Shown: positions 1 through 9,741 of the stretch, piece by piece
Numbering within the stretch: the first letter of the stretch is position 1
How the letters are laid out: each line of letters starts with the position of its first letter
Assembly: GCF_025370935.1 (NCBI RefSeq)
Contig: NC_133486.1
Location: 186,001 to 250,000 of the forward strand
Length of the DNA stretch: 64,000 nt
From: Choristoneura fumiferana
Lineage: Eukaryota > Arthropoda > Insecta > Lepidoptera > Tortricidae
Reading direction: 5' to 3'
Program-made: the position numbers and the translations under genes
Notes under the pieces: model-generated
What the model was told of the DNA's origin: nothing
The model's database searches: none
What the model saw: only the letters and a program-made list of their open reading frames with translations

Positions 1-1381
1 CGGCCGGTGAATCGAACTTTATGTGTAGATCCACTTCTCGCGACAAAAAATGGGATAATAACTCTACTTTTGCGCTGCTAGACGGCGCCGCGGTGGAAGC
101 CTGTGCTGCGGCGTAGTCTAGCCATCGTGTGCGTAGGAGCGGATGAAGTTTGTTGATAAGTGCGCTAAATAATTCCGGTGAACGTAAATAGTCGGTTTCG
201 TTCAACAGCTTGACTACTTCAACGCAGTTACGCACACGAGCGGCAAACGTTGCAAGGTCCTTTAGGTCGCCGGTGATTCTGGGCAGGGCGCGGATCGCTG
301 CAACTTCCCGCAACACTATCTGCTCTGGTCGTCCAAAACGACTGTCCAACTCTGCTATTATGATGTCGGGTTCTGGCGCTGTTGCAAGAAGCATGCAGAC
401 CGCATCACGCGCGACCCCTGTTAAGGCTGCACTCAATCGAGCTACATTTTCTGCTGCTGAGAATGATTTGTTCGAGTCGAAGTATGACCTTTTAAAAACA
501 AGCCAGTCCATAGGGGACTTGCCGTCATAGGTCGGAAGCTTTATTTTATATTTATTGCGTTTACTAGGTTCGACTTTATTTACCAAACGTTCAAATGTCT
601 TTACTAATCGAGACACGTTATCCACGCCGTCATGAGAGCAGAAATTGACCGGAGTAGTACAGTCGGTCGCCTCGTAGATGTCTCGGCAATTATTGGGCTG
701 GGACGTCGTCGGCTGTTCCGCTGCTAATAACGATGGTAACGATGGATGGTGGTGGTCATTCTTGTCGATGTTCAAGCTCGGTAAAGGAATCTGTAAATAG
801 TAGGCAGAGTTAGTAGGCACATGCTGAGGAATAGCATTATTATTTAACTCACCTGTTCCTGAGCCTACAGTTGGGTTGCCGATTTGGTTATAACCATAAG
901 GCAACATGTTAAAGGTGTCATTACAAATTTCGGGCATGCCAGTACGGCTGGCTGTAGATTGTACCCATTCTTTGACACTATTATGCCTCCTACTACTAAC
1001 GGAACCATGTTCACTACACGCGTCAATAGCTGCGAGCTCAGCCTGGTATTCCAGCTCGGCCGTCCTCCGCTCGAGCTCCACTTTTCTGGCATGCAACTCC
1101 AATTGTGCGAGGTGACGGGCGTGCTGTGCCTCTACTGCGAGTTTCCTCGCAGTAACCGTCGCCGAGGAGCGGCTCGTGCGCGATGTTGTCGAGCGTGTAT
1201 TTGAGGGGCCGGCCACGGGCGCGGCAGTGGCGGAATCAGTTTGGTGTTCCCGCGATGTCACTGCTTCGCTCTCACTGGGGCCTTGAGGTATTTGTACGTG
1301 CCTTGAAACATTACCTGAAGGAGGTTCCTGATTATCTGTAGCCGATTGCATTAATTTTGTTTGGCTACGTGTGACAACCAT
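1..1381 (-). CDS. gag: BEL/Pao-type retrotransposon Gag, N-terminal part (runs off window)
   Basis: Reading leftward from an ATG at 1381, the frame is open for 460 codons to the window edge, so the C-terminus lies outside. The N-terminus (MVVTRSQTK...) is Ser/Thr-rich, followed by a charged Glu/Arg/Leu/Ala segment at about residues 85-125 likely to be coiled coil. From about residue 275 comes a block resembling the DUF1759 Gag region of BEL/Pao elements: KLPTYDGKSPMDWLVFKR, then an acidic and aromatic stretch, RLSAALTGVARDAV and FGRPEQIVLREVAAIR. The expected role is particle formation for reverse transcription. No stop or frameshift is visible, so this copy may be young. Codon use is more GC-rich than the flanks. 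Protease and RT would lie left of base 1. I could not place the 5' LTR: a LINE fragment starts about 300 bp upstream. Family assignment rests on remembered motif similarity. Confidence 0.75.
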   Translation of the reverse strand, partial: MVVTRSQTKLMQSATDNQEPPSGNVSRHVQIPQGPSESEAVTSREHQTDSATAAPVAGPSNTRSTTSRTSRSSATVTARKLAVEAQHARHLAQLELHARKVELERRTAELEYQAELAAIDACSEHGSVSSRRHNSVKEWVQSTASRTGMPEICNDTFNMLPYGYNQIGNPTVGSGTGELNNNAIPQHVPTNSAYYLQIPLPSLNIDKNDHHHPSLPSLLAAEQPTTSQPNNCRDIYEATDCTTPVNFCSHDGVDNVSRLVKTFERLVNKVEPSKRNKYKIKLPTYDGKSPMDWLVFKRSYFDSNKSFSAAENVARLSAALTGVARDAVCMLLATAPEPDIIIAELDSRFGRPEQIVLREVAAIRALPRITGDLKDLATFAARVRNCVEVVKLLNETDYLRSPELFSALINKLHPLLRTRWLDYAAAQASTAAPSSSAKVELLSHFLSREVDLHIKFDSPA

Positions 1382-1681
1382 TTTGTAGCACTGCACTGTA
1401 TTACACTGGTTGTATTATTTGTTATATTAACAGAAGGACCATTATTTGGTCTACTAATATTAAAATTGAGACAATATTAGCATTTTTTGTAACCAAATCT
1501 TTTATTTTTCAATTGACATTATTCTAGCAATCCAAAGACAATACTAATCATAAAAAAGGAACAAAATACATAGAAAAACAAGGTTATATATGCACAGTCG
1601 TGCACAATACTAGATGCTTTATTGCTCTTCTGTAATATATACAAGATGTTATAAAAGGATATTCGATCATCCCGGACCCTG
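1382..1681 (-). other. 5' leader of the Pao-type Gag ORF; LTR boundary not resolved
   Basis: AT-rich, no gene. On the minus strand TGGTCCTTCTG at 1431-1441 begins with TGG as a tRNA primer-binding site would, but no TG...CA LTR end is adjacent, so I do not call it. Confidence 0.3.
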
Positions 1682-1954
1682 TTGGGCACAGTTATTTTTA
1701 CACGAGAGGGCAAACAATTAATAAAGGGCTATATTTTTGCGCCGTTTGGTGTTGAGACCCTAGGGCCGTGGGGGCCAGGCGCACGCGACATCGCGAAAGA
1801 GATATCCGCGCGCCTCATTGATGTTTCCGGTGACCAGAGGGCTGGCAGCTATTTTTGGGCAAAGGATACCCTTGCGATACAACGCGGGAATGCCGCCAGC
1901 CTTCTGGGCATAATGAACAGCGACGGTGACCTAGGAGGGATTTTTTGTTTATAG
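1682..1954 (+). pseudogene. C-terminal tail of a non-LTR retrotransposon RT protein
   Basis: The frame reads YIFAPFGVETLGPWGP, then DVSGDQRAGSYF and LAIQRGNAASLLG before a TAG at 1952-1954. The order 'VETLGxWG - tGdxRAGSyf - aIQRGNAASllG' is the recurrent extreme C-terminus of a group of insect non-LTR RT proteins that ends shortly after the RT domain. Everything upstream (endonuclease, RT) is missing, as expected of 5'-truncated insertions. A related tail occurs on the minus strand at 54508-54715. Function is lost. Confidence 0.7.
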
Positions 1955-2941
1955 GTTAGATATTTTTAGTCATATTTAATGTTTAATGTATTGTATTTTA
2001 TTGTATATTGTTATATATAAAAGTAAATAAATCTTTTGACATATTGAACTTTTATATTATTCTTATACAATTAATATTACATTCCGCCCCTTTTATATAT
2101 ATAGACATCGATCCTCCTTCCTCCTTCGTCCTTGTGAAGTATTTTAAGATATTACCGCACGTTTCAGTACAAGGAACAGGCGAGATTTCCCATCACGGCC
2201 GAGTGTCCCTGATTTACGTGTGAATAAAAATGATTTAAAATTTAATTATGCGTCGCGGATGATTCATGGCCGGGCTTAACGTGCCCCTATCTGTCAGGCG
2301 ACACTGGGGTAGGGGGGGTGGCGAGCAACATGTACGATACTGCTTGTTGCACTTCGTAGTTTAGGGCTAGAGGGTTCGAATTGAGATTCCATATGTAGCT
2401 AACGTTGTGGTTGTGGCTTTTCTGAATTTTGCACTGAAGATTAAAACACGAAGTCTGAATACTGCTTTTATTGCACTCTAAAGAGTTATTTTGGTTTAAC
2501 TGTTATTTACAATGATTTTAATGGTTTATAATTATTAGCACACTAGTTATTATCTGAACGTTTTTCAAGTACAAATATTTATTTTAGAGTTTTCGAGAAA
2601 AGTATATATAGTCTAGTCAATAGATACAGTCAAGGACAAAAATATTTGATTTATCTTTGTCAGTAAACTATTCTTAGTAATAAACATTATAAGTGAATTT
2701 CAAGTTTATTAAACGCTGACTTTGGCAAATTATCATATCTTTGTTTCCCAATGTTTTTTAAACAATTTTTTTCTACGTAATGAATTCTAAAACTGTCTTT
2801 TTGTTTTTTGTCTTTAGCTGCATCGAAGCCTCTTTTTAAAATAAAGGTCTGATTGTCTAACACACTTGCAATCACAATCGTTTTCACTATTACTTCTGTC
2901 AGACAGTATAAGACGAGTGTAGAAAGAAATGAGACGAGTGT
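1955..2941. other. AT-rich intergenic DNA
   Basis: No gene found. A short remnant of the palindromic GGGCTAC MITE family is visible near 2345-2370. The rest shows nothing I recognise. Confidence 0.4.
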
Positions 2942-2983
2942 GAGAGAGAGAGAGAGAGAGAGAGAGTGAGAGAGAGAGAGAGA
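2942..2983. repeat. (GA)n microsatellite
   Basis: About 20 GA dinucleotides interrupted once by GTGA. Confidence 0.95.
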
Positions 2984-3154
2984 TTTACACATATTCAATA
3001 CACCGAAAAACACGTTAGGAAGAAATAATAATTAAAAAAACATCGAATAGTATAAATTGGGGCCGCAGCATAATGTTGCGACAAGTTGCGACGCCGTTTT
3101 TCAGTGGGACCCAATAAAACTAAACACATAAAGTAATAGTACATTGTGTCTTAA

Positions 3155-3253
3155 GGGCGGTAAATAAGGAATTACGAACGAGAGTCTATTAGAAGCCCGA
3201 AGTCGAAGACTGAGGGCTTTAATGAGTCGATGTTCGTAATTCTAGTACCGCCC
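3155..3253. repeat. Short foldback element, about 100 bp
   Basis: GGGCGGTAAATAAGGAATTA at 3155-3174 and the bases after it are answered by the imperfect reverse complement at 3232-3253. An inner pair (3182-3198 with 3214-3229) extends the hairpin. It looks like a small MITE; no target duplication was found. Confidence 0.6.
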
Positions 3254-3453
3254 GTGCGACATACAATGTTTTTCATCACATTTGCGAGTATAATTTTATA
3301 TTTGTAAAAGAAAAAATATAATTGTTCCAAATATTGGCGATACCTTAGTCTGCGCTCTTTCAGCGCTGCCCTCCAAGCACCCCCTCCCGCAGCATGCGCC
3401 GCAACGTGCGTGTGCATGTGGTCCTGCAGCAGCGCGCGCAGCGCAGCAGTATC

Positions 3454-3557
3454 AGTACGGGCGCTCCGACTCATTTACCGACCTTGAGCTTCATGACAAC
3501 AAAATTAGTACGGGCAATGACTCATTTACCGACCATGGGTTTCAAGACAAGCACATT
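3454..3557. repeat. Two-copy 53-bp tandem repeat
   Basis: Units starting AGTACGGGC at 3454 and 3507 share ACTCATTTACCGACC and diverge elsewhere. The flanking GC-rich stretch 3360-3450 contains no convincing exon. Confidence 0.55.
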
Positions 3558-3724
3558 AAGGTCGAGGGTTTTATTTGGGGGGTTGCAACCAAGGTAGCCT
3601 GCATGTTACGACACTGTTTACGAGCATGTGTGATGAAAAAACATATACGCACTAGTATGTCATACAGACTTGTGAATCTCTTGTAGTTAAGCACCATCTA
3701 TTCACAAGATTATTACGACATAAG

Positions 3725-3839
3725 GGCTGTTTCACTACCCATTGATTAATTTTATTTGAGGAATGTGATGCCGTGTCCGTCTATTCGAAAAAAAAACAAA
3801 CAGAGACGGCATCACATTTATCCGTCTGGTGAAACAGGG
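3725..3839. mobile_element. Foldback MITE, CTGTTTCAC family, copy 1
   Basis: Ends CTGTTTCAC...GTGAAACAG, with inner inverted segments ATGTGATGCCGT and ACGGCATCACAT around a poly-A-containing loop. A second copy lies at 37403-37542, which supports a dispersed family. No coding capacity. Confidence 0.75.
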
Positions 3840-4198
3840 GAATGATCTTAAAAATAGGGTAAACACAAAATTGGGAAGTGAAAATTTCGAAAGTTCGATG
3901 GTATATCAGTCTTTTCTCGTTGCTTGTCCGCAGGAGCTGTGTGTCACAATGCAGCATTATAATGAGTTATGTTATCTCAAAATGAATTTATGTTAAATTA
4001 TATCATAATTGAATGTTTACTAACTTGCTCTGTGATCTCGTGCTCTGAAAAAAATGTTAATTTATTGTCTTTACTTTTTCATTTATCGTTTGAGTTTGGG
4101 GGTGAGTTTTACAATGGTTCGTTAGAGATTTTATTTGTACTAGCGTTTTATGTTAGATGATAATTAATTTGATTTAGTTTTGACAATATATAAGGTTG

Positions 4199-4440
4199 AA
4201 AATACAAACTGAAATATAGATGCACAGAAAAACCAGAAAAATAAGACCAGCACTGGGAATCGAACCCAGGTCCTCGGCATTCCGTGCCGTGTGCTATACC
4301 GCTACACCACTGCTGGTCTTATTTTTCTGGTTTTTCTGTGCATCTATATTTCAGTTTGTGTTTTCAATTTAGGTTTTACGGGATGACCGTAAAAGTAAAA
4401 ATTTGGAATTGAAATAAAAAATACAAAAAGATTCCAAAAA
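4199..4440 (-). mobile_element. tRNA-headed SINE inside a long perfect-looking hairpin (copy 1)
   Basis: The minus strand holds a tRNA-like cloverleaf at about 4244-4317: acceptor ACCAGCA/TGCTGGT, A-box-like TGGTGTAGCGG and B-box GGTTCGATTCC. Its 3' body continues leftward to 4199. To the right, 4311-4364 is the reverse complement of 4199-4252 (53 of 54 bases), so the tRNA-like loop sits at the tip of a 54-bp stem; the right side then continues as SINE body to about 4440. Related copies are at 29455-29665 and 39121-39484. It is not a functional tRNA: the anticodon arm is irregular and the unit is dispersed. Confidence 0.75.
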
Positions 4441-4453
4441 ACTAATCTTAATA

Positions 4454-4873
4454 TACAAGGTGTTAATTAAATAACTGAAAACCAGAAAGTACTGCTCAGA
4501 ATTTGCTCAGAATCGAGAGTAGAATCGATTACATTATTTTTTAAATTAGGTTGTGTTTGTGTTATAAAATACCTTTTTTATTGTGTCTAGTCTAAAAGTT
4601 ATGACTGCAACAGGCGCTAATTTAAATATTTTAGCGAGTTTGCATACTAGTTCGGTACTTTAATACTGGCCCGTTTTGCTGTCAATGTGTGATTTTCTTC
4701 TAAAAACGTCAAAGCACAACTAACGAATAAAAACTATGAGTGTAGAGTTAGAAATGAAGTAGAAAAGACTTAGAAAAATAATGATAAAATTCAAAAATAA
4801 AAACAATGACTTAAAATGAAACAATATTTTTGGGGTGTCTGAGGTTTCCAGTTATTTAATTAACACCTTGTAT
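4454..4873. mobile_element. Mariner-like MITE, about 420 bp
   Basis: Terminal inverted repeats ACAAGGTGTTAATTAAATAA at 4455-4474 and its complement at 4852-4871 extend to about 29 bp with one mismatch, flanked by TA on each side. The AT-rich interior has no ORF. TA target use suggests the Tc1/mariner superfamily. Confidence 0.75.
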
Positions 4874-5057
4874 AACTTTTATCTTAATTTTTCTAACTGA
4901 CGCAGCCATATATTTCAAATAAAATTTTCGAACAGTGTCGTTTAGTGAAAAATGTTCAGTGTAGATAAGTGAATAATGTTCCTCCGTCGTATTTTGTCGT
5001 ATAAGTTCGTATTTATCTTGCTTTGTCAACTAGCTTAATAAAACTTCATTAAGCTAG

Positions 5058-5540
5058 TTGAGACGCAAGATACGATGGCAAAACATTATTCGCTACATTC
5101 GGTCATACATGCTTTTATTTGGTGAAATTTGGTACCAATCCTGGTGGTACGACCAGGATCGTCTCCTCAATGGTTATAATAATAAAAAAAAAAAACATTT
5201 ATTCAATTTCTTGAGGGTACATACATTACCGCTGGTGCCTCTATTTAAGTAAAAAAAACTGTGCTAAGAGACACCGTTACTCTGAAAACAGGTATCTACT
5301 TTGTATAGTGGAAAATTTCATGCAAAAATTACATGCAGAAGAAAAAACAAAAAAAATGTGGAATTAATTAAAAATACATTTAAATCACTATTTAATAGCA
5401 CTACCACTAGTTAATGGCATCAACTTGAAATTTGGTACGTAAATGTAGTTTAGATTACAAAGCAAGTACAGTTAACAAAAAGTAAAGTCAGCAATAAAGC
5501 TTGTATTCAAAAATACATTTTAATTTAAGGCACTTGTCCC
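5058..5540 (+). repeat. Fragments of an 'AAATTTGGTA' dispersed repeat
   Basis: The blocks 5121-5175 (CCAGGATCGTCTCC) and 5405-5520 (GACAATACAAGTACAG-like) recur at 23385-23680, 49480-49700 and 60225-60510. No intact ORF. Confidence 0.6.
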
Positions 5541-5544
5541 ACCG

Positions 5545-5790
5545 CCGACGATGAGCGAGAAGCGAGCAGAGCGAGTAACTAGAAACGAGCGGGCGAGCAG
5601 TGAAAAGCGAGTGTTCGAGCACGACGGGCGATTACTCGCTCCACTCGCTCGAGTCGAGCCGGGCGGCCGCCAAGCTAACAGCGCTGAGCGAGTATCGCTG
5701 AGCTAGTTTTATTGCTCAGCGAGTTTTATAGCTCTTGTCGCTGCGACAAAAGATGTAAGAGCGCATTCTTGCCGGCAGTGTGAACCGCCA
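5545..5790. mobile_element. GC-rich MITE-like element with GAGCGAG clusters
   Basis: A GC-rich island packed with GAGCGAG/CTCGCTC motifs on both strands, giving strong self-complementarity. The ends CACTTGTCCCACCG and CGGCAGTGTGAACC are not good inverted repeats, so boundaries are approximate. Confidence 0.45.
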
Positions 5791-6683
5791 GCGATCAACT
5801 ATTAATATATATATCTCTTTTACTCACACAGGATCTTTATATCTTTTGTTCGTTTTACTTATTTCTTAACTTCTTGACAGCAGAAGTTAGGTATAGGCTG
5901 ATTGGTTTTGTTCGTTCGCTTTCGACAGGAAATCTGGTTGATGCGCCGTGAAATAGGATATCTACAACCGTCAGATAACAAATAGTCTAGACTGGATCCT
6001 TCGTTGCCTTGACTTTTTAATCAAAGCAGTGAGCGAACTCCCTGTCTTCGCCTTTGTTGCCTGGTTATTGCGGAATTCAAAATTTAAAGTTCGTATCGTA
6101 CCGTCTGTTTCACTCTGCTGTGAATAGTACTAGCGTGAGCGGGACACCGCGAAACGTAGTATAAAACCTTTAATGGGCATGCCTTCTAACAGAATCCATA
6201 TCGACTCGCATACTTATGAAAAGCCGAATGTAATGTTTGTCAGAATAATGATCGTTGTCATAATTCTTTTTTCTCTGAATCCAGTAATTATTCAGAATTG
6301 TTATAAAACAAACCTAAACTAACCTATAGTTTTCTATAGGACGCCCATTTAAACATTTAAGAAAAAATCAAGGTTTCAGTGGGGAAAAACTATGACAAAC
6401 GATGATTCTGACAAAAAATACGGACCGGCTAGTGAAGAGTGCGAGCTTTGGCGCTCCCCTGTTAGCTGTTAGAAAACAGATTACCATCCAAATTTAAAAA
6501 AAATTGGAACGCTTAGCATTCACTTCGAAAATAAAACCCAGCATTTTTTTTAAAGAAAAAAGCACAAACAGACTTACGTCTTACGCAGAAACACAGTACT
6601 GTTTTAGACTTGTATGTAATATTCCACTAATCCATGCACAATGGAAACGCCGGAGGGATCGTTTCGTTCGCCAAGACTGGGGG
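5791..6683. other. Intergenic DNA, nothing identified
   Basis: AT-rich, with short low-complexity runs. No ORF with recognisable product and no clear repeat ends. Confidence 0.35.
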
Positions 6684-7343
6684 GGTACTAAGAAATTCGG
6701 AAATCGAAGACCGTATTGTTACGTCCCTCTCACTCTCGTATTAAATATTAGCGTTAGCGGCAGGGCTTTAAATACCGTTAAAAAGTGGTAACGTTACCAA
6801 CTGTCAAACCGATTTAACGTTAAATCATAATTAACGTTAAACGATTTACCGTTACTTATACAACTTTTTACCGGTATAAAAATTGGTAACGTTATCAGCT
6901 ATTCATTAAATTAACGTTAATTCAAAAGTATCGTTAAATCATTTTAACGGTATTTATATTACTATTTACCGGTAAGCTTGGGTAACGTTAAATGGCAGAT
7001 TATCCTCATTTATCGAGCGAGTATGCACGCGCTAAATTGGCAACACTCGGTAGCATAGCAAAAATTACCGATAGTGTTACTTCGGTATCGTTATAATAAT
7101 GTGAATTGTAACGTTAACAAGCCCTACAATGTAAAGTAAATTTACCGGTAAAAATAACGGTAATTAGGTAACGTTAAATAATGTTAAGTTATCAATTAAC
7201 GTTAAATTTTAATACCGGTACTAGGTATTTTTATGATGTTTACCGTTATTTAACGTTACTTATAGTGTGAATTTGGTAACGTTAACAAGCCCTGGTTAGC
7301 GGGACGGCAAGATACGAAGTTCCAATTTTGCTTTACGTAGTAT
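6684..7343. mobile_element. GGGCTAC foldback MITE split by a hAT insertion
   Basis: The left half (6684-6760) and right half (about 7303-7343) together match intact family members at 7508-7619, 26368-26490 and 48639-48760. Removing 6761-7294 and one copy of the 8-bp duplication restores the usual arrangement. Confidence 0.75.
6761..7294. mobile_element. Non-autonomous hAT element (534 bp) with TAACGTTA clusters
   Basis: Ends CAGGGCTT...AAGCCCTG are inverted and flanked by an exact 8-bp duplication GTTAGCGG (6753-6760 and 7295-7302), the hallmark of hAT transposition. The interior has no transposase. It holds 11 exact TAACGTTA palindromes and 4 TACCGGTA palindromes. A second copy of the right-end motif (GTTAACAAGCCCT) lies internally at about 7112-7124. 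Confidence 0.85.
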
Positions 7344-7507
7344 ACGTCTGCGCCAGACTAGCCGCAGGGCATCGACGCGCATAGAAATAGCGCGATTGCA
7401 TTTACATGCATGTATACAGAGAACATGCCGTATAAAATGGTGCAATTTAAACTTAAATGCTGCATTATCGGATATATCAGATGCTTTTTGCTTGGAAATA
7501 TTCAGCA

Positions 7508-7619
7508 GGGCTACTACGAAACTCGATGTTCGTATCGTACCGTCCCTCTCGCTCTCGTATTAAACAGTATAAGTGTCAGAGGGACCGCACGACACGAACT
7601 TCGAGTTTCGTAGTAGCCC
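7508..7619. mobile_element. GGGCTAC palindromic MITE, intact copy
   Basis: About 112 bp, nearly a perfect palindrome: GGGCTACTACGAAACTCGA against TCGAGTTTCGTAGTAGCCC, with CCGTCCCTCTCGCTC between the arms. No coding capacity. Confidence 0.8.
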
Positions 7620-7688
7620 AGCAGATTAGCTATAGACGTGACTTGTCAATGTTGCACCATACAAATTAGGGCTTGTATTATATCATGA

Positions 7689-7941
7689 GAGGAATAAGTG
7701 GAGATGGGCAGGGCACATTGCCAGGATGAACCACGATCGTTGGGCGAGGCGAACACTGGAGTGGAGACCTCGTGAAAACACTCGCAGTGGAGGGAGACCA
7801 CCAATGAGGTGGAAGGACGATATCTGCCGACAGGCGGGTGGAGGATGGATGCATTATGGCTGTCGATCGCCAGGCGTGGAGAAATGGAGAGGAGGCCTAT
7901 GTCCGAAGACGGACGAATTAAGGGCTGCTATGGTTGGATGG
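7689..7941 (+). pseudogene. 5'-truncated RTE-like LINE end with 12-bp target duplication
   Basis: Translation gives KWRWAGHIARMNHDRWARRTLEWRP, then GGRPPMRWKDDI and, after one frame change near 7850, AWRNGEEAYV. This is the C-terminal 'WxGHIAR - WRP - GRPPxRW - EA(Y/F)VqqWt' tail of RTE-type non-LTR proteins. A perfect duplication ATTATATCATGA (7677-7688 and 7942-7953) proves retrotransposition. The 3' end lacks the (ATG)n tail of the next copy, so it is a different subfamily. Confidence 0.75.
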
Positions 7942-8090
7942 ATTATATCATGATCGGATAATTAAAGCTAGGTGTATTGTTACAAATGTTAGTTCTTAGC
8001 ACGAAAGCATGCTATTATTGAGCAAATGCTACCTACTAGCATGTGTGTATAGAACACGTACCACTATTAAGCATGTTTTTTTAGTGGCAT

Positions 8091-8371
8091 CATCATCATC
8101 ATCATCAGCCCGAAGACGTCCACTGCTGGACAAAGGCCTCCCCCTTAGAACGCCACAATGAACGACAACTTGCCACTTGCATCCACCGGTTTCCCGCTAC
8201 TCTCACGATGTCGTCAGTCCACCTGGTGGGAGGCCTGCCAACGCTTCGTCTTCCGGTTCGTGGTCGCCACTCGAGGACTTTTCTCCCCCAACGGTTATCT
8301 GTTCTTCGAGCGATGTGGCCTGCCCATTGCCACTTCAATTTGCATATTTTTCCAGCTATGTCAGCTATGTG
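8091..8371 (-). pseudogene. 5'-truncated RTE LINE end, (ATG)n tail, 12-bp target duplication
   Basis: The minus strand encodes HIADIAGKICKLKWQWAGHIARRTDNRWGRKVLEWRP, GRPPTRWTDDIVRVAGNRWMQ and EAFVQQWTSSG, stop at 8105, then a short 3' UTR and (ATG)n tail at 8091-8108. The duplication TTTTAGTGGCAT (8079-8090 and 8372-8383) is exact. Only the extreme C-terminus of the endonuclease/RT protein remains, so it is non-autonomous. The C-terminal frame is still open, suggesting a recent insertion. Confidence 0.8.
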
Positions 8372-8479
8372 TTTTAGTGGCATATACCTACTTAATAACG
8401 AGCATGTGGCGACCTTAAAAATGGGAAATCTATTTCTAGCATGAACATTATTTGTTTCATCCCATTTCTCATTTTTGAA

Positions 8480-8780
8480 GCCGTGGTGGCATAGTGGTTT
8501 GACCTATCGCCTCTCAAGCTGAGGGTCGTGGGTTCAAACCCCGGCTCGCACCTCTGAGTTTTTCGAAATTCATGTGCGGAATTACATTTGAAATTTACCA
8601 CGAGCTTTGCGGTGAAGGAAAACGTGAGGAAACCTGTACAAACCTGCGAAGCAATTCAATGGTGTGTGTGAAGGTCCCAATCCGCACTGGGCCCGCGCGG
8701 GAACTATGGCCCAAGCCCTCTTGTTCTGAGAGGAGGCCTGTGCCCAGCAGTGGGACGTATATAGGCTGGGATGATGATGA
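8480..8780 (+). mobile_element. (GAT)n-tailed tRNA SINE, copy A (full length)
   Basis: The head GCCGTGGTGGCATAGTGG carries an A box and GGTTCAAACCC a B box. The body contains GTGCGGAATTACATTTG and GGGCCCGCGCGGGAACTATG, ending CCAGCAGTGGGACGTATATA, GGCTGG and (GAT)n. The target duplication ATTTCTCATTT (8464-8474 and 8780-8790) is exact. It resembles lepidopteran Metulj-type SINEs; that name is from memory. Confidence 0.85.
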
Positions 8781-9474
8781 TTTCTCATTTATGTATTTCA
8801 AGTAAAACTGTTACAAAGTAAACTATAGGTAACTATGTATATTTTTTACTGTTGTGTATTCTATATGTGATTGTAGGTACTCTAGCACTCGTAATGACAA
8901 GGTATTCGCATGTAAATAAATAATCAAAGCGTTCGCCACTAGCCCGGACTACGTACCTACGTCTCAAACGGAATACATGTCTGTAATAGTGAAAATTCAT
9001 GGAATTAGGACGTGTATAGACTGGTACAGTCACCAGCACCAATATGGAATGTTTTACTCAAGTTTACAAATTTAAAATGATTAAAATCTGAATTTGAAAA
9101 TTGGAAATGTGTAGTTTGTGTGACAATGCAAGCAGGTACAGTACGTTGGAGTTAACACTTGACAGATCGGCGTGCCTTCAGTCAATTTTCAACTTTGACG
9201 TCATACAAATAAAATAGTTTTTACATAATCTGTAAACGTGGGTAGCGGTATACTAAAAATGGCTTTTTTATTTTAGTTCATTGATATGGACCTCCGCAAA
9301 GTAACGCCTGATTCAATAAATTATTTAAAAATGGCTTTATTTGTACGACGTCAAAGTTGAAAATTGACTGAAGGCACGCCCATCTGTCAAGTGTTGACTC
9401 CAAGTAATCTTACTGTACGGTTCAAATTCAGTTTTCAATAATTTTAAATTTGTGAAGTTGAATAATTTAATTTG

Positions 9475-9555
9475 TGGGAACTATAGCCCAAGCCCTCTTG
9501 TTCTGAGAGGAGGCCTGTGCCCAGCAGTGGGACGTATATAGGCTGGGATGATGAT
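9475..9555 (+). mobile_element. SINE copy B, 3' end only, host of the LTR insertion
   Basis: Starts inside the body (GGGAACTATAGCCCAAGCCC) and runs to the GAT tail, which resumes at 15307-15319 after the LTR element. The flanking TGAAGTTGAATAA at 9453-9465 and 15320-15332 is its probable 13-bp target duplication. A few unexplained bases (9466-9474) lie between duplication and SINE. Confidence 0.75.
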
Positions 9556-9729
9556 TGTAGTGTTTATGTCTATTTAGTAGATATAATACATTGTCTCATG
9601 CACACAAGTATGGTGACAGCTGTCAATAGTCAGTCGGTTGCTAGACCTTGACGGTGACAGACGTGTGATACTTGGTGTGACAGTGAGCCAGTGTTATACA
9701 TAAAAGTAACGATAAAGACAGGTCTTACA
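9556..9729 (+). repeat. 5' LTR
   Basis: Begins TGTAGTGTTTATG and ends GGTCTTACA (TG...CA). It should hold the promoter and start of transcription. ATAAAAGTAACGATAAAG near the 3' end may include a polyadenylation-like signal. Confidence 0.93.
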
Positions 9730-9731
9730 AG

Positions 9732-9741
9732 TGGCGACGAG
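9732..9741 (+). promoter_or_regulatory. Primer-binding site, probable tRNA-Ser
   Basis: TGGCGACGAG lies two bases after the LTR. It is complementary to a tRNA 3' end CUCGUCGCCA, which fits an animal tRNA-Ser. The primer identity is from memory of tRNA ends. Confidence 0.7.

Noticed and set aside
4244..4317. Functional tRNA gene on the minus strand
   Set aside because: It has A- and B-box-like motifs and a paired acceptor stem, but the anticodon arm is irregular and the unit recurs at 29.5 and 39.3 kb with a fixed non-tRNA body, so it is a SINE head.
8572..8805. Recurrent 70-100-codon frames reading CGITFEIYHELCGEGK
   Set aside because: This peptide is the translated SINE body and appears wherever the SINE does (8572, 24795, 26563, 52546). 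It is not a protein family.
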